From contig OZ252008.1 of the NCBI GenBank assembly GCA_965246995.1, forward strand, positions 682,001 through 746,000: a stretch of 64,000 bases of DNA, in the 5' to 3' direction. A program made the translations under genes and the position numbers. The DNA is from VXRJ01 sp965246995 (lineage in GTDB: Bacteria > Acidobacteriota > Vicinamibacteria > Vicinamibacterales > UBA8438). Positions 15,666 to 24,098 of the stretch are shown piece after piece. Under the pieces are notes generated by a model that saw only the letters and a list, made by a program, of their open reading frames with translations, was not told where the DNA came from and did no database searches. Numbering within the stretch: position 1 is the first letter of the stretch; each line of letters starts with the position of its first letter.

Positions 15666-17084
15666 TCACCCAGTCGGCGCGTTCGGGTCGAGCGCGTCGA
15701 GCGCCTCAATGGCGGTTTCCACGTTCGCGGCGTCGAGTACCGCGGCGCCCGGTTCGTCGCCGCGCGCCCCGTGTGCGCCCTCGTCGGCCCGCTGGATGAC
15801 CGCGGTTTCCGTCTCGCTCTCGCCGAACGTGGCGGTAACGCGCAACGTGGGAGCGTCGAGACCGAGACCGTCGCGACTCGCTGTGAATCCGTTGGCCGAC
15901 AGGTTGGACAGCCCGCGCAGCAGGGCGTCCATCTCCGTGCGCTCAACCTCGGTGGGGGCGGGTTCGACACGTCGCCAGACGTCCTCCGCGGTCGATACCA
16001 GTGGCGCGTCCGCATCGTCATCGCCGTCGGGAGGCACTTCCTTCTCGAAGTGGATGGTGCGCCCGTCCCGCTCGATAACGAGTTCGGTGACGTTGAACGG
16101 CCGGAAATCGAAAAGGTTGGTCTGACGGTAGGTCTCGGCGCTACGCAACAGTTCATCCACCATCGCAGCATCGACGGTGAAGACCAGCGGACGCGATGCG
16201 TCACGCGCCCAAACAGTCATCTCCGGGGTCTCGTTGCCGATCAGCAAGGTGTGCGTCTCGCCGGCCACTTCGATGGCGACGCTCGCGCGCGGCGCATTGA
16301 GACCGTACGATTCGAGCGCCTCGCCTTCGGGAGATTCCTCGACGACCGTAAGCATCTCGGCCGAGCCGACCCGTCCCACGAGCGCTTCCACTGGGCCGAA
16401 GTCGGCGCGGACATCGAGTGGATTGACGATTCTCCAGTTTCCCTCGGCCTTTGCGAAGCGAAGCGTCCCCGTAACCTGGCCGTCGGCCGGGGTGCCGGCA
16501 TGTTCGATGGCGAGTGACGTCGTGTCGGGGCCGGTGAACTCGAGCACCGACCGGTCGCGCAGGTCAAAGGTGGTCCGATTGAGCGTCGCGTCCATGAAGC
16601 TGGGAATCAGCAACAGCCGGCCGTCCCCGACTGTGGCGTAGCGTTCGCCGCCGGTCGGTGTCTCGTCCCCCACCGCGACGGTGGCAGGCTCGGCGCCGGT
16701 CGCGGTAAATGTGACACTGAATGCTGGAGGCGCGAGGCCGAAAGGAGAAAGGTCGGCGACGGTTTCCTGCACGACGCGACGGATCTCCAGGCTGGCCACG
16801 CTGCTGGCGATGGCGGAAGCGGCGTTGTTGTCGGCCGGCGCCTCGATCGGAGACGTCACGGTCCAGTCGTCGGCACCTTCTCCGGCACGTGACAGTTCGG
16901 TCACGTCGCCGTTGTCAGCGGTGACGGCGAGTGCGGTGATGGTGTCCGCTTCGATCGTTCCGAATGCCTGTTCGGGCGCGTCGGCTTCCGAGGCGGGCGG
17001 ACGTTCGCGCTCGACAAACCAGGCGTAGCCGCCGATGGCGAGGAACGCCACCAGCAGCACCAACGTCGAGCGGAGGCCTCGCAT
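15666..17084 (-). CDS. DUF4340-type periplasmic protein of a Gld-like ABC system
   Basis: A 472-residue protein with one N-terminal membrane helix (about residues 5-24) and a long extracytoplasmic part containing repeated beta-rich units. Each unit has blocks such as DRSVLEF and LFDFRPFNV, a pattern typical of DUF4340. Genes of this family regularly follow GldG-like and ABC permease genes, as here. Its biochemical role is not known; a substrate-handling or structural part of the exporter is the usual suggestion. It lies 18 bases from the GldG-like gene. Confidence 0.82.
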   Translation of the reverse strand: MRGLRSTLVLLVAFLAIGGYAWFVERERPPASEADAPEQAFGTIEADTITALAVTADNGDVTELSRAGEGADDWTVTSPIEAPADNNAASAIASSVASLEIRRVVQETVADLSPFGLAPPAFSVTFTATGAEPATVAVGDETPTGGERYATVGDGRLLLIPSFMDATLNRTTFDLRDRSVLEFTGPDTTSLAIEHAGTPADGQVTGTLRFAKAEGNWRIVNPLDVRADFGPVEALVGRVGSAEMLTVVEESPEGEALESYGLNAPRASVAIEVAGETHTLLIGNETPEMTVWARDASRPLVFTVDAAMVDELLRSAETYRQTNLFDFRPFNVTELVIERDGRTIHFEKEVPPDGDDDADAPLVSTAEDVWRRVEPAPTEVERTEMDALLRGLSNLSANGFTASRDGLGLDAPTLRVTATFGESETETAVIQRADEGAHGARGDEPGAAVLDAANVETAIEALDALDPNAPTG

Positions 17085-17102
17085 GGCTCAAATGGGTTCC
17101 GG

Positions 17103-18692
17103 CTACCCGCGCCGGGTCCACCAGGTAATGAATCCGAGGGCCATGATTCCCCCGGGCATGATCGCCAGCGACAGCCAATAGATGCGCGTCTGCTGATCGG
17201 CGGTCAGCGTGATCCGCCGATCCTCCGGCTCACGCGGTCGAATCGCAATCAGGTTCTCCTGTTGCGCCAGCCAGTTCACGGCGTTGAGGAGCAGGTCACG
17301 GTTACCCTGAATGCCGACCGCGGCGTTCGACGCGAAATCGGAATCGCCGAACACGGCCAGGCGCGCCTGGGGCGGGTCGTCCTCGGTGGCTTCGTCGTCA
17401 TCGTCCTCCGCCGCGTCCGGACGATCGACGGTCTGCGACACCACGGCGGCGATAGTGACCGGACCCGGCCTGTCGCCTGCCGATTCGTCCAGCGTCACTT
17501 CGCCAGTCTGCAGTTGGCTCAGATCCGACTCCGCCCAGCTCCGCTCGCTCGTCTGAACGATCACCTCGGCGGTCCGCCCGTTGACGCCCCCGGCCACGGG
17601 CTGAACCGAGCGGGCGAGCGGGAAGGCGGTCAGCAGGGCGAAGTTCTCCGTGATGGCGTGCGGCGGATACGTGGCGGCAACGGGCACCGACGCGTCGGTG
17701 CCGAGCAGTTGTCCGACGCCGCTAGCATCGACCACCACGTCGGTCCCGATCTCGATCCCCCACTCCCGGGCGAGTGCCTGCAGGTTCGGTGTCGGTGGAT
17801 CTTCGTTCGTCTCGGGCGGGTCGAGCAGGAGAAGCAGTTTGCCGCCGCCCTCCAGATAGTCGCGCAGCAGATCGGTCTCGCCGGGCAGCAGGTCGGTGTC
17901 AGGTCCGGCGACGACAATCACCGTGGCGTCGGGAGGCACCTCGCCCGTCTGGGCCAGGACGGTCGTCTCGACGCGAAAGTTGTCACGTGCCAGCGCGTCG
18001 GTTACGGCCCGATAGTCGTCGCGCTGATCCCCCTCGGGGTCTGCCTCTCCATGCCCCTGCACGAAGTAAACGGTCCGTTCCTCACCCTCCACCACCTTGA
18101 TCAGGGCGTTCGTCAGTTCCTGCTCGGTATTGGCCGTGGTCCGTTCGATCCGTCCTTCGTATTCGAAGATGATCGTCCCGTAGACCTCTACTTCGTACTG
18201 CCGTGCCTGCACCGGGTTCTGGTCGACATCGATGTACTCCACCTCGACCTGGGACGAGAGGTACTGGTACTCGTCGAACCGGTCACGGAAACGGGGGAAC
18301 TCTGCCTCGCGCGCAAAGACCCGGACGGTGACCGGCGATTCCAGTGATTCGACCACCCGCCGGGTCTGATCCGACAGGGAGTACTGCTGAGCCGCGGTCA
18401 GGTCCCAGCGCTGGTTTTGCCGCGACAGGATGAAGTTGCCCGCGACAACGATGCCGAGCGCCAGCACGATGCCCGTCGTTGCGAGCGCACCGGCGCGCGC
18501 CTGCCGCTGACCGGCAAACGCCAGAATATCGCGCCACTGCATCCCGGTGTGGATCACCACCAGCACCAGGCCCGCGACGGCCAGCCAGTACCAGACCTCC
18601 TGCTGTTCGGGCAGGAGGAACCGCACTGCAACGCCGGCGAAGACCAGGGTGACGCCCACCCAGCCGAGCGCTCCGAGCACCTTGTTCAGCAT
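17103..18692 (-). CDS. GldG-like auxiliary protein of an ABC-2 transporter
   Basis: A 529-residue membrane protein with two or three N-terminal hydrophobic helices, a central periplasmic domain of the GldG/ABC-auxiliary type (QYSLSDQTRRVVESLESPVTV, split about residue 110; YFVQGHGE; LLLLLDPPE) and a C-terminal membrane helix. In Bacteroidetes, GldA-GldF-GldG form an ABC system tied to gliding. In other phyla the same trio is common and of unknown cargo. It lies between the permease and the DUF4340 gene on one strand. Confidence 0.85.
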   Translation of the reverse strand: MLNKVLGALGWVGVTLVFAGVAVRFLLPEQQEVWYWLAVAGLVLVVIHTGMQWRDILAFAGQRQARAGALATTGIVLALGIVVAGNFILSRQNQRWDLTAAQQYSLSDQTRRVVESLESPVTVRVFAREAEFPRFRDRFDEYQYLSSQVEVEYIDVDQNPVQARQYEVEVYGTIIFEYEGRIERTTANTEQELTNALIKVVEGEERTVYFVQGHGEADPEGDQRDDYRAVTDALARDNFRVETTVLAQTGEVPPDATVIVVAGPDTDLLPGETDLLRDYLEGGGKLLLLLDPPETNEDPPTPNLQALAREWGIEIGTDVVVDASGVGQLLGTDASVPVAATYPPHAITENFALLTAFPLARSVQPVAGGVNGRTAEVIVQTSERSWAESDLSQLQTGEVTLDESAGDRPGPVTIAAVVSQTVDRPDAAEDDDDEATEDDPPQARLAVFGDSDFASNAAVGIQGNRDLLLNAVNWLAQQENLIAIRPREPEDRRITLTADQQTRIYWLSLAIMPGGIMALGFITWWTRRG

Positions 18693-18717
18693 TGTTGTCG
18701 TCCGCCTTGCATGCGCT

Positions 18718-19488
18718 TCAGGCGCGCCAGCGCTCGCTGTCGACCGACTTTGCCGTCAGGAACAGACCGAACACGATGAAGCTGAGGTAATAGGCGAGAT
18801 GCGCCGTATCGATCACGCCCTGTGCGAAGTCGTCGAACGGCGCACGGATCGCCAGCGCGCGCATGACGGCGCCGGCCAGCGGCCCGGCCGAATCCGCCAT
18901 CCAGTCCATGACGAAGAAGAGGAGCACGAGCGAGAAAGTGACAACGCCCGCGACGATCTGGTTCCGCGTCGTGCTCGACACCAGCAGACCGAGCGAGACG
19001 AATGACGCGCCCATCAGGAAAAGGCCGAGGTAGCCGCTGAGGATCGGCCCCAGTTCCGGCTCGCCGTAGACGAACAGGATGACCATGTGAACCGCCGTGA
19101 CCGAGAGCATCAGGGTAAAAAGTGCCATTGCCCCTGCGAACTTGCCCAGGATGATCTGCAGGTCGGTCAGCGGCGAGGTGAGCAACAGCTCGATCGTGCC
19201 GGAACGCTTCTCCTCCGCGTAGGCGCGCGCGGTCAGGAACGGGAGCGTGAACATCATCAGGATCGACGTGTTCGCGAGCAGTGGCCGGACCATGAACTCG
19301 TTGATGTTGATGGTTTGCGGACCGCCGCCCAACATGCCCGCTTGCGAGCTGAACTGAACCATGAAGCTGAGGCTCGCCACATAGAAATAGCCATACAGCA
19401 GCGCGAAGAAGCCGATTACGACGTACGCGATCGGCGAGACGAAATAGGCGCGCAGTTCCTTCTCCGCGATCGCGAGGATGTTAGTCAT
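18718..19488 (-). CDS. ABC-2 type transporter permease (GldF-like)
   Basis: A 256-residue integral membrane protein with about six hydrophobic helices, starting with an ILAIAEKELRAYFVSPIAYV block typical of GldF/ABC-2 permeases (first 20 residues of the match). It contains the cytoplasmic FLTARAYAEEKRSGTIELLL segment that contacts the ATPase in this family. Its start overlaps the end of the ATPase gene by 8 bases, which fits a single transporter unit. The transported substrate is unknown. Confidence 0.9.
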   Translation of the reverse strand: MTNILAIAEKELRAYFVSPIAYVVIGFFALLYGYFYVASLSFMVQFSSQAGMLGGGPQTININEFMVRPLLANTSILMMFTLPFLTARAYAEEKRSGTIELLLTSPLTDLQIILGKFAGAMALFTLMLSVTAVHMVILFVYGEPELGPILSGYLGLFLMGASFVSLGLLVSSTTRNQIVAGVVTFSLVLLFFVMDWMADSAGPLAGAVMRALAIRAPFDDFAQGVIDTAHLAYYLSFIVFGLFLTAKSVDSERWRA

Positions 19489-20521
19489 CGCCCTGCTCCC
19501 CGCCCGTGCCGGGCGCCGCCTCGCCTGCGGACGCGGTTGCCGCCATGTCCGCCTGCGGCGCCGCGGTATCGCTCGCTTCCGAACCTTCCGCTTCCTCGGT
19601 AGTCAGTTCCAGGAAGATCTCTTCCAGACTCAGACGCGCACGTGTCATTTCCAGCAGACCCCAGCCGCGGGTGACGACCGTGTTGGCGAGCGCGCGCCGG
19701 ATGTCGGCGCCCGATTGGGCCTGCACCTCCACCAGGACGCCGTCTTTGTCCGGCGCGCCAACGCTTACCGAAGCCACACCCGGCGTTGCGGTCAGCGCCG
19801 CTTCCGGATCCGCGCCACCCGAATCCATGCGCAACCGCACCGTGTCGGAACCTTGCAGTCGCCCCGTCAGGTTCTCGGGGGTGTCCTCCGCCACGACCTT
19901 CCCGCGGTTGATGATCACCACCCGCTCACAAGTCTGGGATACCTCGGGAAGAATGTGGGTGCTCAGGATGATGGTGTGGTCGCCCGCAAGCGCCTTGATC
20001 AACTCGCGCGTCTCGATAATCTGCTTCGGATCCAGCCCGGCGGTCGGCTCGTCCAGGATGAGGACATCGGGGTTGTGGAGGATCGCCTGCGCCAGTCCGA
20101 CGCGCTGCCGGTAGCCCTTCGACAGCTTGCCGCAGTGTCGGTCGCCCATGTCGGCGATGCTGGTCCGCGCCATCGCTTCGTCGATGCACCCCTTTCGGAC
20201 GGAGGACCGCAGGCCGTTGATACGGGCGCAGAAGGTCAGGTATTCGCGCACCGTCATGTCCGGGTAGAGCGGAGGCGTCTCGGGCAGGTAACCGGTCCGG
20301 CGCTTTGCCTCAATCGGCTCGTCGATGACATCGAAACCGGCGATCTTCGCGGTCCCGCCGGTCGGCGGCACACAGCCGGTCAGCACCCGCATCGTGGTCG
20401 TCTTCCCGGCGCCGTTCGGGCCGAGGAGACCGAGGATCTGCCCCTTTTCCACACGGAAGCTGACGTCACTCACTGCGGCCACCGGGCCGTAGTGCTTGAT
20501 GACATGTTGAACCTCGATCAC
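19481..20521 (-). CDS. ABC transporter ATP-binding protein (GldA-like)
   Basis: The 346-residue ATPase has Walker A GPNGAGKTT, signature LSKGYRQRVGLAQA and Walker B VLILDEPTAGLDP followed by the H-loop LSTH. The core ends near residue 300. The final 40 residues are an acidic, Ala/Glu/Gly-rich tail with no known function. The GTG start is preceded by a GAGGTG ribosome site. It is the first gene of the minus-strand run ATPase-permease-GldG-DUF4340-PBP4. Confidence 0.93.
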   Translation of the reverse strand: MIEVQHVIKHYGPVAAVSDVSFRVEKGQILGLLGPNGAGKTTTMRVLTGCVPPTGGTAKIAGFDVIDEPIEAKRRTGYLPETPPLYPDMTVREYLTFCARINGLRSSVRKGCIDEAMARTSIADMGDRHCGKLSKGYRQRVGLAQAILHNPDVLILDEPTAGLDPKQIIETRELIKALAGDHTIILSTHILPEVSQTCERVVIINRGKVVAEDTPENLTGRLQGSDTVRLRMDSGGADPEAALTATPGVASVSVGAPDKDGVLVEVQAQSGADIRRALANTVVTRGWGLLEMTRARLSLEEIFLELTTEEAEGSEASDTAAPQADMAATASAGEAAPGTGGEQGDD

Positions 20522-20617
20522 CGCGTCACACCTCGTTTACTAATACGGGTTCGGACTTCGCCGAGAGGGACCTTAACCCATGGCCGGCCAGACTGCGGCC
20601 CAAGCCAAAAATGGTAG

Positions 20618-21355
20618 TCAGAAGTCCAACAGGGTGTCAACGGCAACGCCCCTGGGACCGTGCCGGTCGACGAAGCAGTCGATGGCCGCCTGATCCGGCG
20701 CCTCCACCCGCTCGAACTGCAGCCCCATCCCGAGCCGCTGATCGCTCCAGGCGACGCGCGTGTCCACCTTGATATCGTGTTCCGCCCCTGGCAGTCTGAA
20801 GATCACGGTGACGGCGGCGCCGGCTGGAGGTGGTGTCATCGTCCGGACCCCGATTCCCCCCTTGCCCAGATTCAGCATGAAGGCAGCGGTGATCTTGCCT
20901 TCAATCCGGCAAGTGACCGGGATGCCGAGCCGGACGCGCGGACTGATCCGCCGGTTGAAGCTGTCCGGGAAGAGATGGGGTGCGAGTGAGGGGACGATGC
21001 GCTCCGCTCCACTGTGCTCGTTGACGTAACCGTGGACGCCGAGTGCGGCCAGGTCGCGCACCTCACCCGCGGTCGTGATGGATCCGCTGAAGACCAGGAT
21101 GGGCCAGTGGCCCCTCTTTACCGATCGGATCGAACGGACCAGATCGACGCCGCCGGGGCGGCCCAGCCGCAAGTCGATCACCAGCAGGTCAATCGGGTCG
21201 GTCCGCTGACGGAGGCAAGACAAGAGCTCCGGCTCGCTCCCGATGCCGATAGTGGTGTGCCCGGCTCCCTCCAGGGCCGCCGAGAAGCGATCCCTGACCG
21301 TATCTGCCGGGTTGGCGACCACGACGGTCTTGGGGGCGCTGGCAGAAAAAGCCAT
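20618..21355 (-). CDS. degenerate response-regulator receiver fused to a PilZ domain
   Basis: Residues 8-125 resemble a receiver domain. Asp61 sits in the phosphoacceptor position (LLVIDLRLGRPGG), but the usual acidic pair near the N-terminus is ANPAD and the conserved lysine after the fifth strand is absent (GYVNEHSG), so phosphorylation is doubtful. Residues 133-225 form a PilZ domain with the RxxxR motif (136-140). The second c-di-GMP motif reads NLGKGG (162-167), with Gly where Ser is usual. It is a likely signalling adaptor. It is transcribed away from pal. Confidence 0.85.
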   Translation of the reverse strand: MAFSASAPKTVVVANPADTVRDRFSAALEGAGHTTIGIGSEPELLSCLRQRTDPIDLLVIDLRLGRPGGVDLVRSIRSVKRGHWPILVFSGSITTAGEVRDLAALGVHGYVNEHSGAERIVPSLAPHLFPDSFNRRISPRVRLGIPVTCRIEGKITAAFMLNLGKGGIGVRTMTPPPAGAAVTVIFRLPGAEHDIKVDTRVAWSDQRLGMGLQFERVEAPDQAAIDCFVDRHGPRGVAVDTLLDF

Positions 21356-21417
21356 CCCCCCGTTTATCGGCCGCTCCGGCTTCAGGGATCACTCTGAAGT
21401 CCATTCTCGGATGCCGA

Positions 21418-21446
21418 TTGACATGCTTCGGTCAAAATCTGTACCC
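21418..21446 (+). promoter_or_regulatory. candidate pal promoter with overlapping palindrome
   Basis: A perfect TTGACA (21418-21423) is followed 16-17 bases later by a weak -10 (TGTACC). The -35 also forms one arm of the inverted repeat TTGAC-N8-GTCAA (21418-21435), which could be an operator. It lies in the 162-base divergent gap between the receiver-PilZ gene and pal; nothing else was recognised in that gap. Confidence 0.45.
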
Positions 21447-21517
21447 TTCCGCCTTTAAGGGCAGTGTCCTCCCAGGTGCCGCTGGCTTCTCGGACGAGTG
21501 GCCAGGGGGGATGAGGG

Positions 21518-22114
21518 ATGCTGAACGCTGGAGATCAAACGATGAGAGCAGCCTGGCGATACCTGATGGTAGTTGTCCTCAGCGCCGTGTTGGTGTTCGG
21601 AGCAGTGGCATGCGGCGGTAATCCGCCGCCCGAACCGCCTCCGCCTCCGCCTCCGCCGGCACCGGAGCCGCCTCCGCCGCCGCCTCCGCCTCCGCCACCT
21701 CCGCCGCCGCCTCCACCTGGGCCGCTCAGCCCGGAGGAGTTGTTCGAGCGGATGTCGCTTGATGAGCTCAACAGCACGGCGCCGCTGGATCCCGTTTTCT
21801 TCAACTACGACGAATCGGAGATCCTGCCGGAAGCGCGCACCATCCTGCAGCGCAACGCCGACTGGATGCGCCAGTGGCCATCGACCCGGATTCGTGTCGA
21901 AGGGCATTGCGACGAGCGGGGTACCAACGAGTACAACCTCGCGCTGGGGGATTCACGCGCCAATGCGGTCCGCGACTACATGGTGAGCCTGGGTATTCAG
22001 GCGAGCCGGGTACAAACGGTGAGCCGCGGCGAGGAATCGCCGTTCTGCAACGACAGCCACGAGGGTTGCTGGTCCCGCAACCGCCGCGGTCACTTCGCCA
22101 TCACCGCGAAGTAA
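21518..22114 (+). CDS. pal: peptidoglycan-associated lipoprotein Pal (OmpA family)
   Basis: Pal anchors the outer membrane to peptidoglycan and works with Tol proteins in constriction. It has a lipoprotein signal (VFGAVAC), then a long Pro/Glu spacer (about residues 36-69) and a C-terminal OmpA domain with NYDESEI, RVEGHCDERGTNEYN and the peptidoglycan-binding region. Two Cys in the last 30 residues may form a disulfide. ATG 21518 and ATG 21542 both have good ribosome sites; the second gives a cleaner signal peptide (MRAAWR) and may be the true start. No tol genes are adjacent. Confidence 0.92.
   Translation: MLNAGDQTMRAAWRYLMVVVLSAVLVFGAVACGGNPPPEPPPPPPPPAPEPPPPPPPPPPPPPPPPPGPLSPEELFERMSLDELNSTAPLDPVFFNYDESEILPEARTILQRNADWMRQWPSTRIRVEGHCDERGTNEYNLALGDSRANAVRDYMVSLGIQASRVQTVSRGEESPFCNDSHEGCWSRNRRGHFAITAK
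21623..21724 (+). repeat. CCG/CCT low-complexity tract encoding the Pal proline spacer
   Basis: About 100 bases made almost only of CCG, CCT and CCA codons, interrupted by two GAA/GAG codons and one GCA. They encode a run of over 25 prolines. Such tracts can slip during replication and slow translation, so spacer length may vary between strains. Confidence 0.9.
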
Positions 22115-22184
22115 GACTCCGGCCGGTGTGCCGGGTGTTCTTCGTGTAGCGCGCCCGCGAGGCGTGCAGTTCCTTCGTGCGCCG

Positions 22185-22215
22185 GGGCGCATCTGGACTC
22201 AATCCGGGTGCGCCC
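22185..22215. terminator. GC-rich hairpin between convergent pal and pyrD
   Basis: GGGCGCA (22185-22191) pairs with TGCGCCC (22209-22215) around a 17-base loop. It lies in the 128-base gap between the ends of pal and pyrD and could act in both directions. There is no T-tract, so intrinsic termination is uncertain. Confidence 0.35.
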
Positions 22216-22242
22216 TACGCCAATTGCGTTGGTATCGGGCTG

Positions 22243-23190
22243 CTAGGAACTGACCCAGGACGTTTCCCGTCCCTTCAGGTCGACGGTTCCGACAAGCTCT
22301 CCCACCGCGGCGCAGTCATGCCGCCGCAGGTACTCAACCAGCCCCGCGGTCAACTTCGGCCAGATTCCCGGATCTTCGAAGTTCGCCGTCCCCACCTGCA
22401 CTGCGCTCGCACCGGCGATTAGGAATTCCACGACGTCCCGCGCGCTCGCGATCCCGCCCATCCCGACTATCGGAATATCGATCGCCGCCCGGCACTCGTA
22501 CACCATTCGCACGGCTATCGGCCGGATCGCCGGTCCACTCAATCCACCGACCACATTCGACAACAGGGGCCGCCGAGTCTCGACGTCTATTGCCATCGCC
22601 AGGAAGGTGTTCACCAGCGATACGGCATCCGCCCCGGCGGCTTCCGCCGCACGTGCCATCGCCGTGATGTCGGTCACGTTCGGCGTCAGCTTCGGAATGA
22701 TTGGCAACCGGGTCGCGGCCCGTACGGCCTGCACCACGACACCGACTCCCTTCGTGCTGCAGCCGAACGTATGTCCGCCCTCATTGATGTTGGGACATGA
22801 GATGTTGATCTCGATCGCGGCGACCCCTTCGGCGTCCGACAGGATCCGCGCGAGTTCCGCGTACTCGCCGACCGTCGACCCGCAGATGTTGACGATTACC
22901 GTCGCGCCTGAGGCGCGCAGCGGCGGCAGCTTCTCATCGACAAAACGATGCACGCCGATACCCTGCAGGCCGATCGCGTTCAGCATGCCGGATGGCGTCT
23001 CGACGATACGCGGGGGCGGATGTCCGTTGCGCGGTTCGAGGAAGAGCCCCTTGACCGCGACACCGCCGAGCGACGCGAGATCGACCAGGTGGCCGTACTC
23101 GACGCCGTAGCCGAAGCAGCCGCTCGCCGCGATGATCGGGTTGGCCAGGCGAAGGCCGCCGACGTCTACGCTCAGGTCAGGTCGGTCCAC
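22243..23190 (-). CDS. pyrD: dihydroorotate dehydrogenase, class 1B catalytic subunit
   Basis: PyrD oxidises dihydroorotate to orotate with FMN. The active base is Cys132 in NISCPNINEGG, which marks class 1 rather than class 2, and the pairing with pyrK marks class 1B (NAD+-linked). Other blocks are NPIIAASGCFGYG, KLTPNVTDI and the phosphate-binding GMGGIASARD plus GTANF. The GTG at 23190 lies 19 bases inside pyrK and gives the normal 315 residues; the longer open frame upstream is only pyrK read in another frame. It is the second gene of a minus-strand pyrK-pyrD unit. Confidence 0.94.
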   Translation of the reverse strand: MDRPDLSVDVGGLRLANPIIAASGCFGYGVEYGHLVDLASLGGVAVKGLFLEPRNGHPPPRIVETPSGMLNAIGLQGIGVHRFVDEKLPPLRASGATVIVNICGSTVGEYAELARILSDAEGVAAIEINISCPNINEGGHTFGCSTKGVGVVVQAVRAATRLPIIPKLTPNVTDITAMARAAEAAGADAVSLVNTFLAMAIDVETRRPLLSNVVGGLSGPAIRPIAVRMVYECRAAIDIPIVGMGGIASARDVVEFLIAGASAVQVGTANFEDPGIWPKLTAGLVEYLRRHDCAAVGELVGTVDLKGRETSWVSS

Positions 23191-24008
23191 GCGACTCGAG
23201 TTCCCTCGAAGACCGGTCCGTCTACGCAGCCACGGACGAACCGCGCACCGTCCCCCGTCACCGGGACGACGCAACTGTAGCAACCGCCCATGCCGCATCC
23301 CATCACCGGCTCGAGCGACACCTCGAGAGCGAGTTGACGTTCGGCGCCGGCGCTTTCTGTCAGGGCGCTGACCGCACGCATCATCGGTGTCGGCCCGCAC
23401 GCATATACGTGCAAGGGCTGCTGGCTGGAGGCGGTTGCCGCCAATTCCCTCTCCAGAGGTATCGTCACGCGTCCCGGCTCGCCACGGGTCCCGTCCTCCG
23501 TCGCCAGCACCACGCGGGCGCCCAGCGCTTCGAAGAACGGTATCCGGTACAGGTCGTCCGCCGAGCGCCCCCCGTAGAAGAGAGTGGTTTCCACACCGCG
23601 CTCCCGCAACTCCTCCGCCAGCGTCGCAAACGGAGCCAGGCCGACGCCTCCCGCCACCATCCAGGCGGTGGCGGGGGGATCGACCAGTGTGAACGAACGT
23701 CCGAGCGGACCGAGGCAGCGAATCCGTTCCCCCGGTTCGAGCGCGAACAGCTCCCGCGTCACCGTCCCGATCGCCTTGCTCAGCAGCGACAGCCCGCGCA
23801 CCGTCCCGTCGTGGTCACGCAGCACCTCGAAGACGGAGAAAGGCCGCCGTAGCAACGGTTCCCGCCCGAGCGCCCGTTTCACCATCACGAACTGGCCCGG
23901 CTGCGCCCGTTCGGCAATCGCGGGCGCCTCGAGTTCCAGCACGTTGTAGACGTCGGAAAGCCGATGGTTTGCGAGCACCGCCGCGTCGACATCAAGCGGA
24001 GCCGGCAC
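23172..24008 (-). CDS. pyrK: dihydroorotate dehydrogenase electron-transfer subunit PyrK
   Basis: PyrK carries FAD and a [2Fe-2S] cluster and passes electrons from PyrD to NAD+. The FAD site is at RRPFSVF, the nucleotide-binding fold at MVAGGVGLAP, and the cluster ligands are Cys238, Cys243, Cys246 and Cys261 (GCGMGGCYSC). The 278-residue length is normal. The GTG start is only 6 bases from a TATACT element, which suggests a leaderless message. It is divergent from pyrR, so the two pyrimidine units share a control region of about 90 bases. Confidence 0.93.
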   Translation of the reverse strand: MPAPLDVDAAVLANHRLSDVYNVLELEAPAIAERAQPGQFVMVKRALGREPLLRRPFSVFEVLRDHDGTVRGLSLLSKAIGTVTRELFALEPGERIRCLGPLGRSFTLVDPPATAWMVAGGVGLAPFATLAEELRERGVETTLFYGGRSADDLYRIPFFEALGARVVLATEDGTRGEPGRVTIPLERELAATASSQQPLHVYACGPTPMMRAVSALTESAGAERQLALEVSLEPVMGCGMGGCYSCVVPVTGDGARFVRGCVDGPVFEGTRVAWTDLT

Positions 24009-24014
24009 GGCGCG

Positions 24015-24020
24015 AGTATA
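24015..24020 (-). promoter_or_regulatory. -10 element (TATACT) giving a leaderless pyrK transcript
   Basis: On the minus strand the order is TATACT, CGCGCC, then the GTG start codon. A -10 six bases upstream would place the transcription start on the GTG itself. Confidence 0.55.
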
Positions 24021-24044
24021 CGCGGCGCCGCAGGGGCCGTGTGG

Positions 24045-24050
24045 TAGGAT
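24045..24050 (+). promoter_or_regulatory. -10-like TAGGAT for pyrR-pyrB-pyrC
   Basis: TAGGAT lies 18 bases before the PyrR-binding hairpin and 48 bases before the pyrR ATG. It would give a leader of about 40 bases that contains the hairpin. No clear -35 is seen. Confidence 0.45.
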
Positions 24051-24068
24051 CGGCGCGACTCTTTAATC

Positions 24069-24086
24069 GCGGTCCTGCGAGGCCGC
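24069..24086 (+). promoter_or_regulatory. PyrR RNA-binding loop in the pyrRBC leader
   Basis: A small hairpin with stem GCGG/CCGC holds the loop TCCTGCGAGG. Read with its flanks (GGTCCTGCGAGGCC), it matches the known PyrR binding consensus ARUCCNGNGAGGYU at all positions except an A-U closing pair replaced by G-C. It ends directly before the AAAGAGG ribosome site (24087-24093) of pyrR. Bound PyrR would therefore probably block translation, as reported for mycobacteria, rather than drive attenuation. The consensus is established; use in this organism is inferred. Confidence 0.82.
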
Positions 24087-24098
24087 AAAGAGGTGACG

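Noticed and set aside
20522..20617. Terminator after the receiver-PilZ gene
   Set aside because: A GGCC/GGCC pairing is possible but there is no T-tract after it, and the T-rich bases come before the hairpin.
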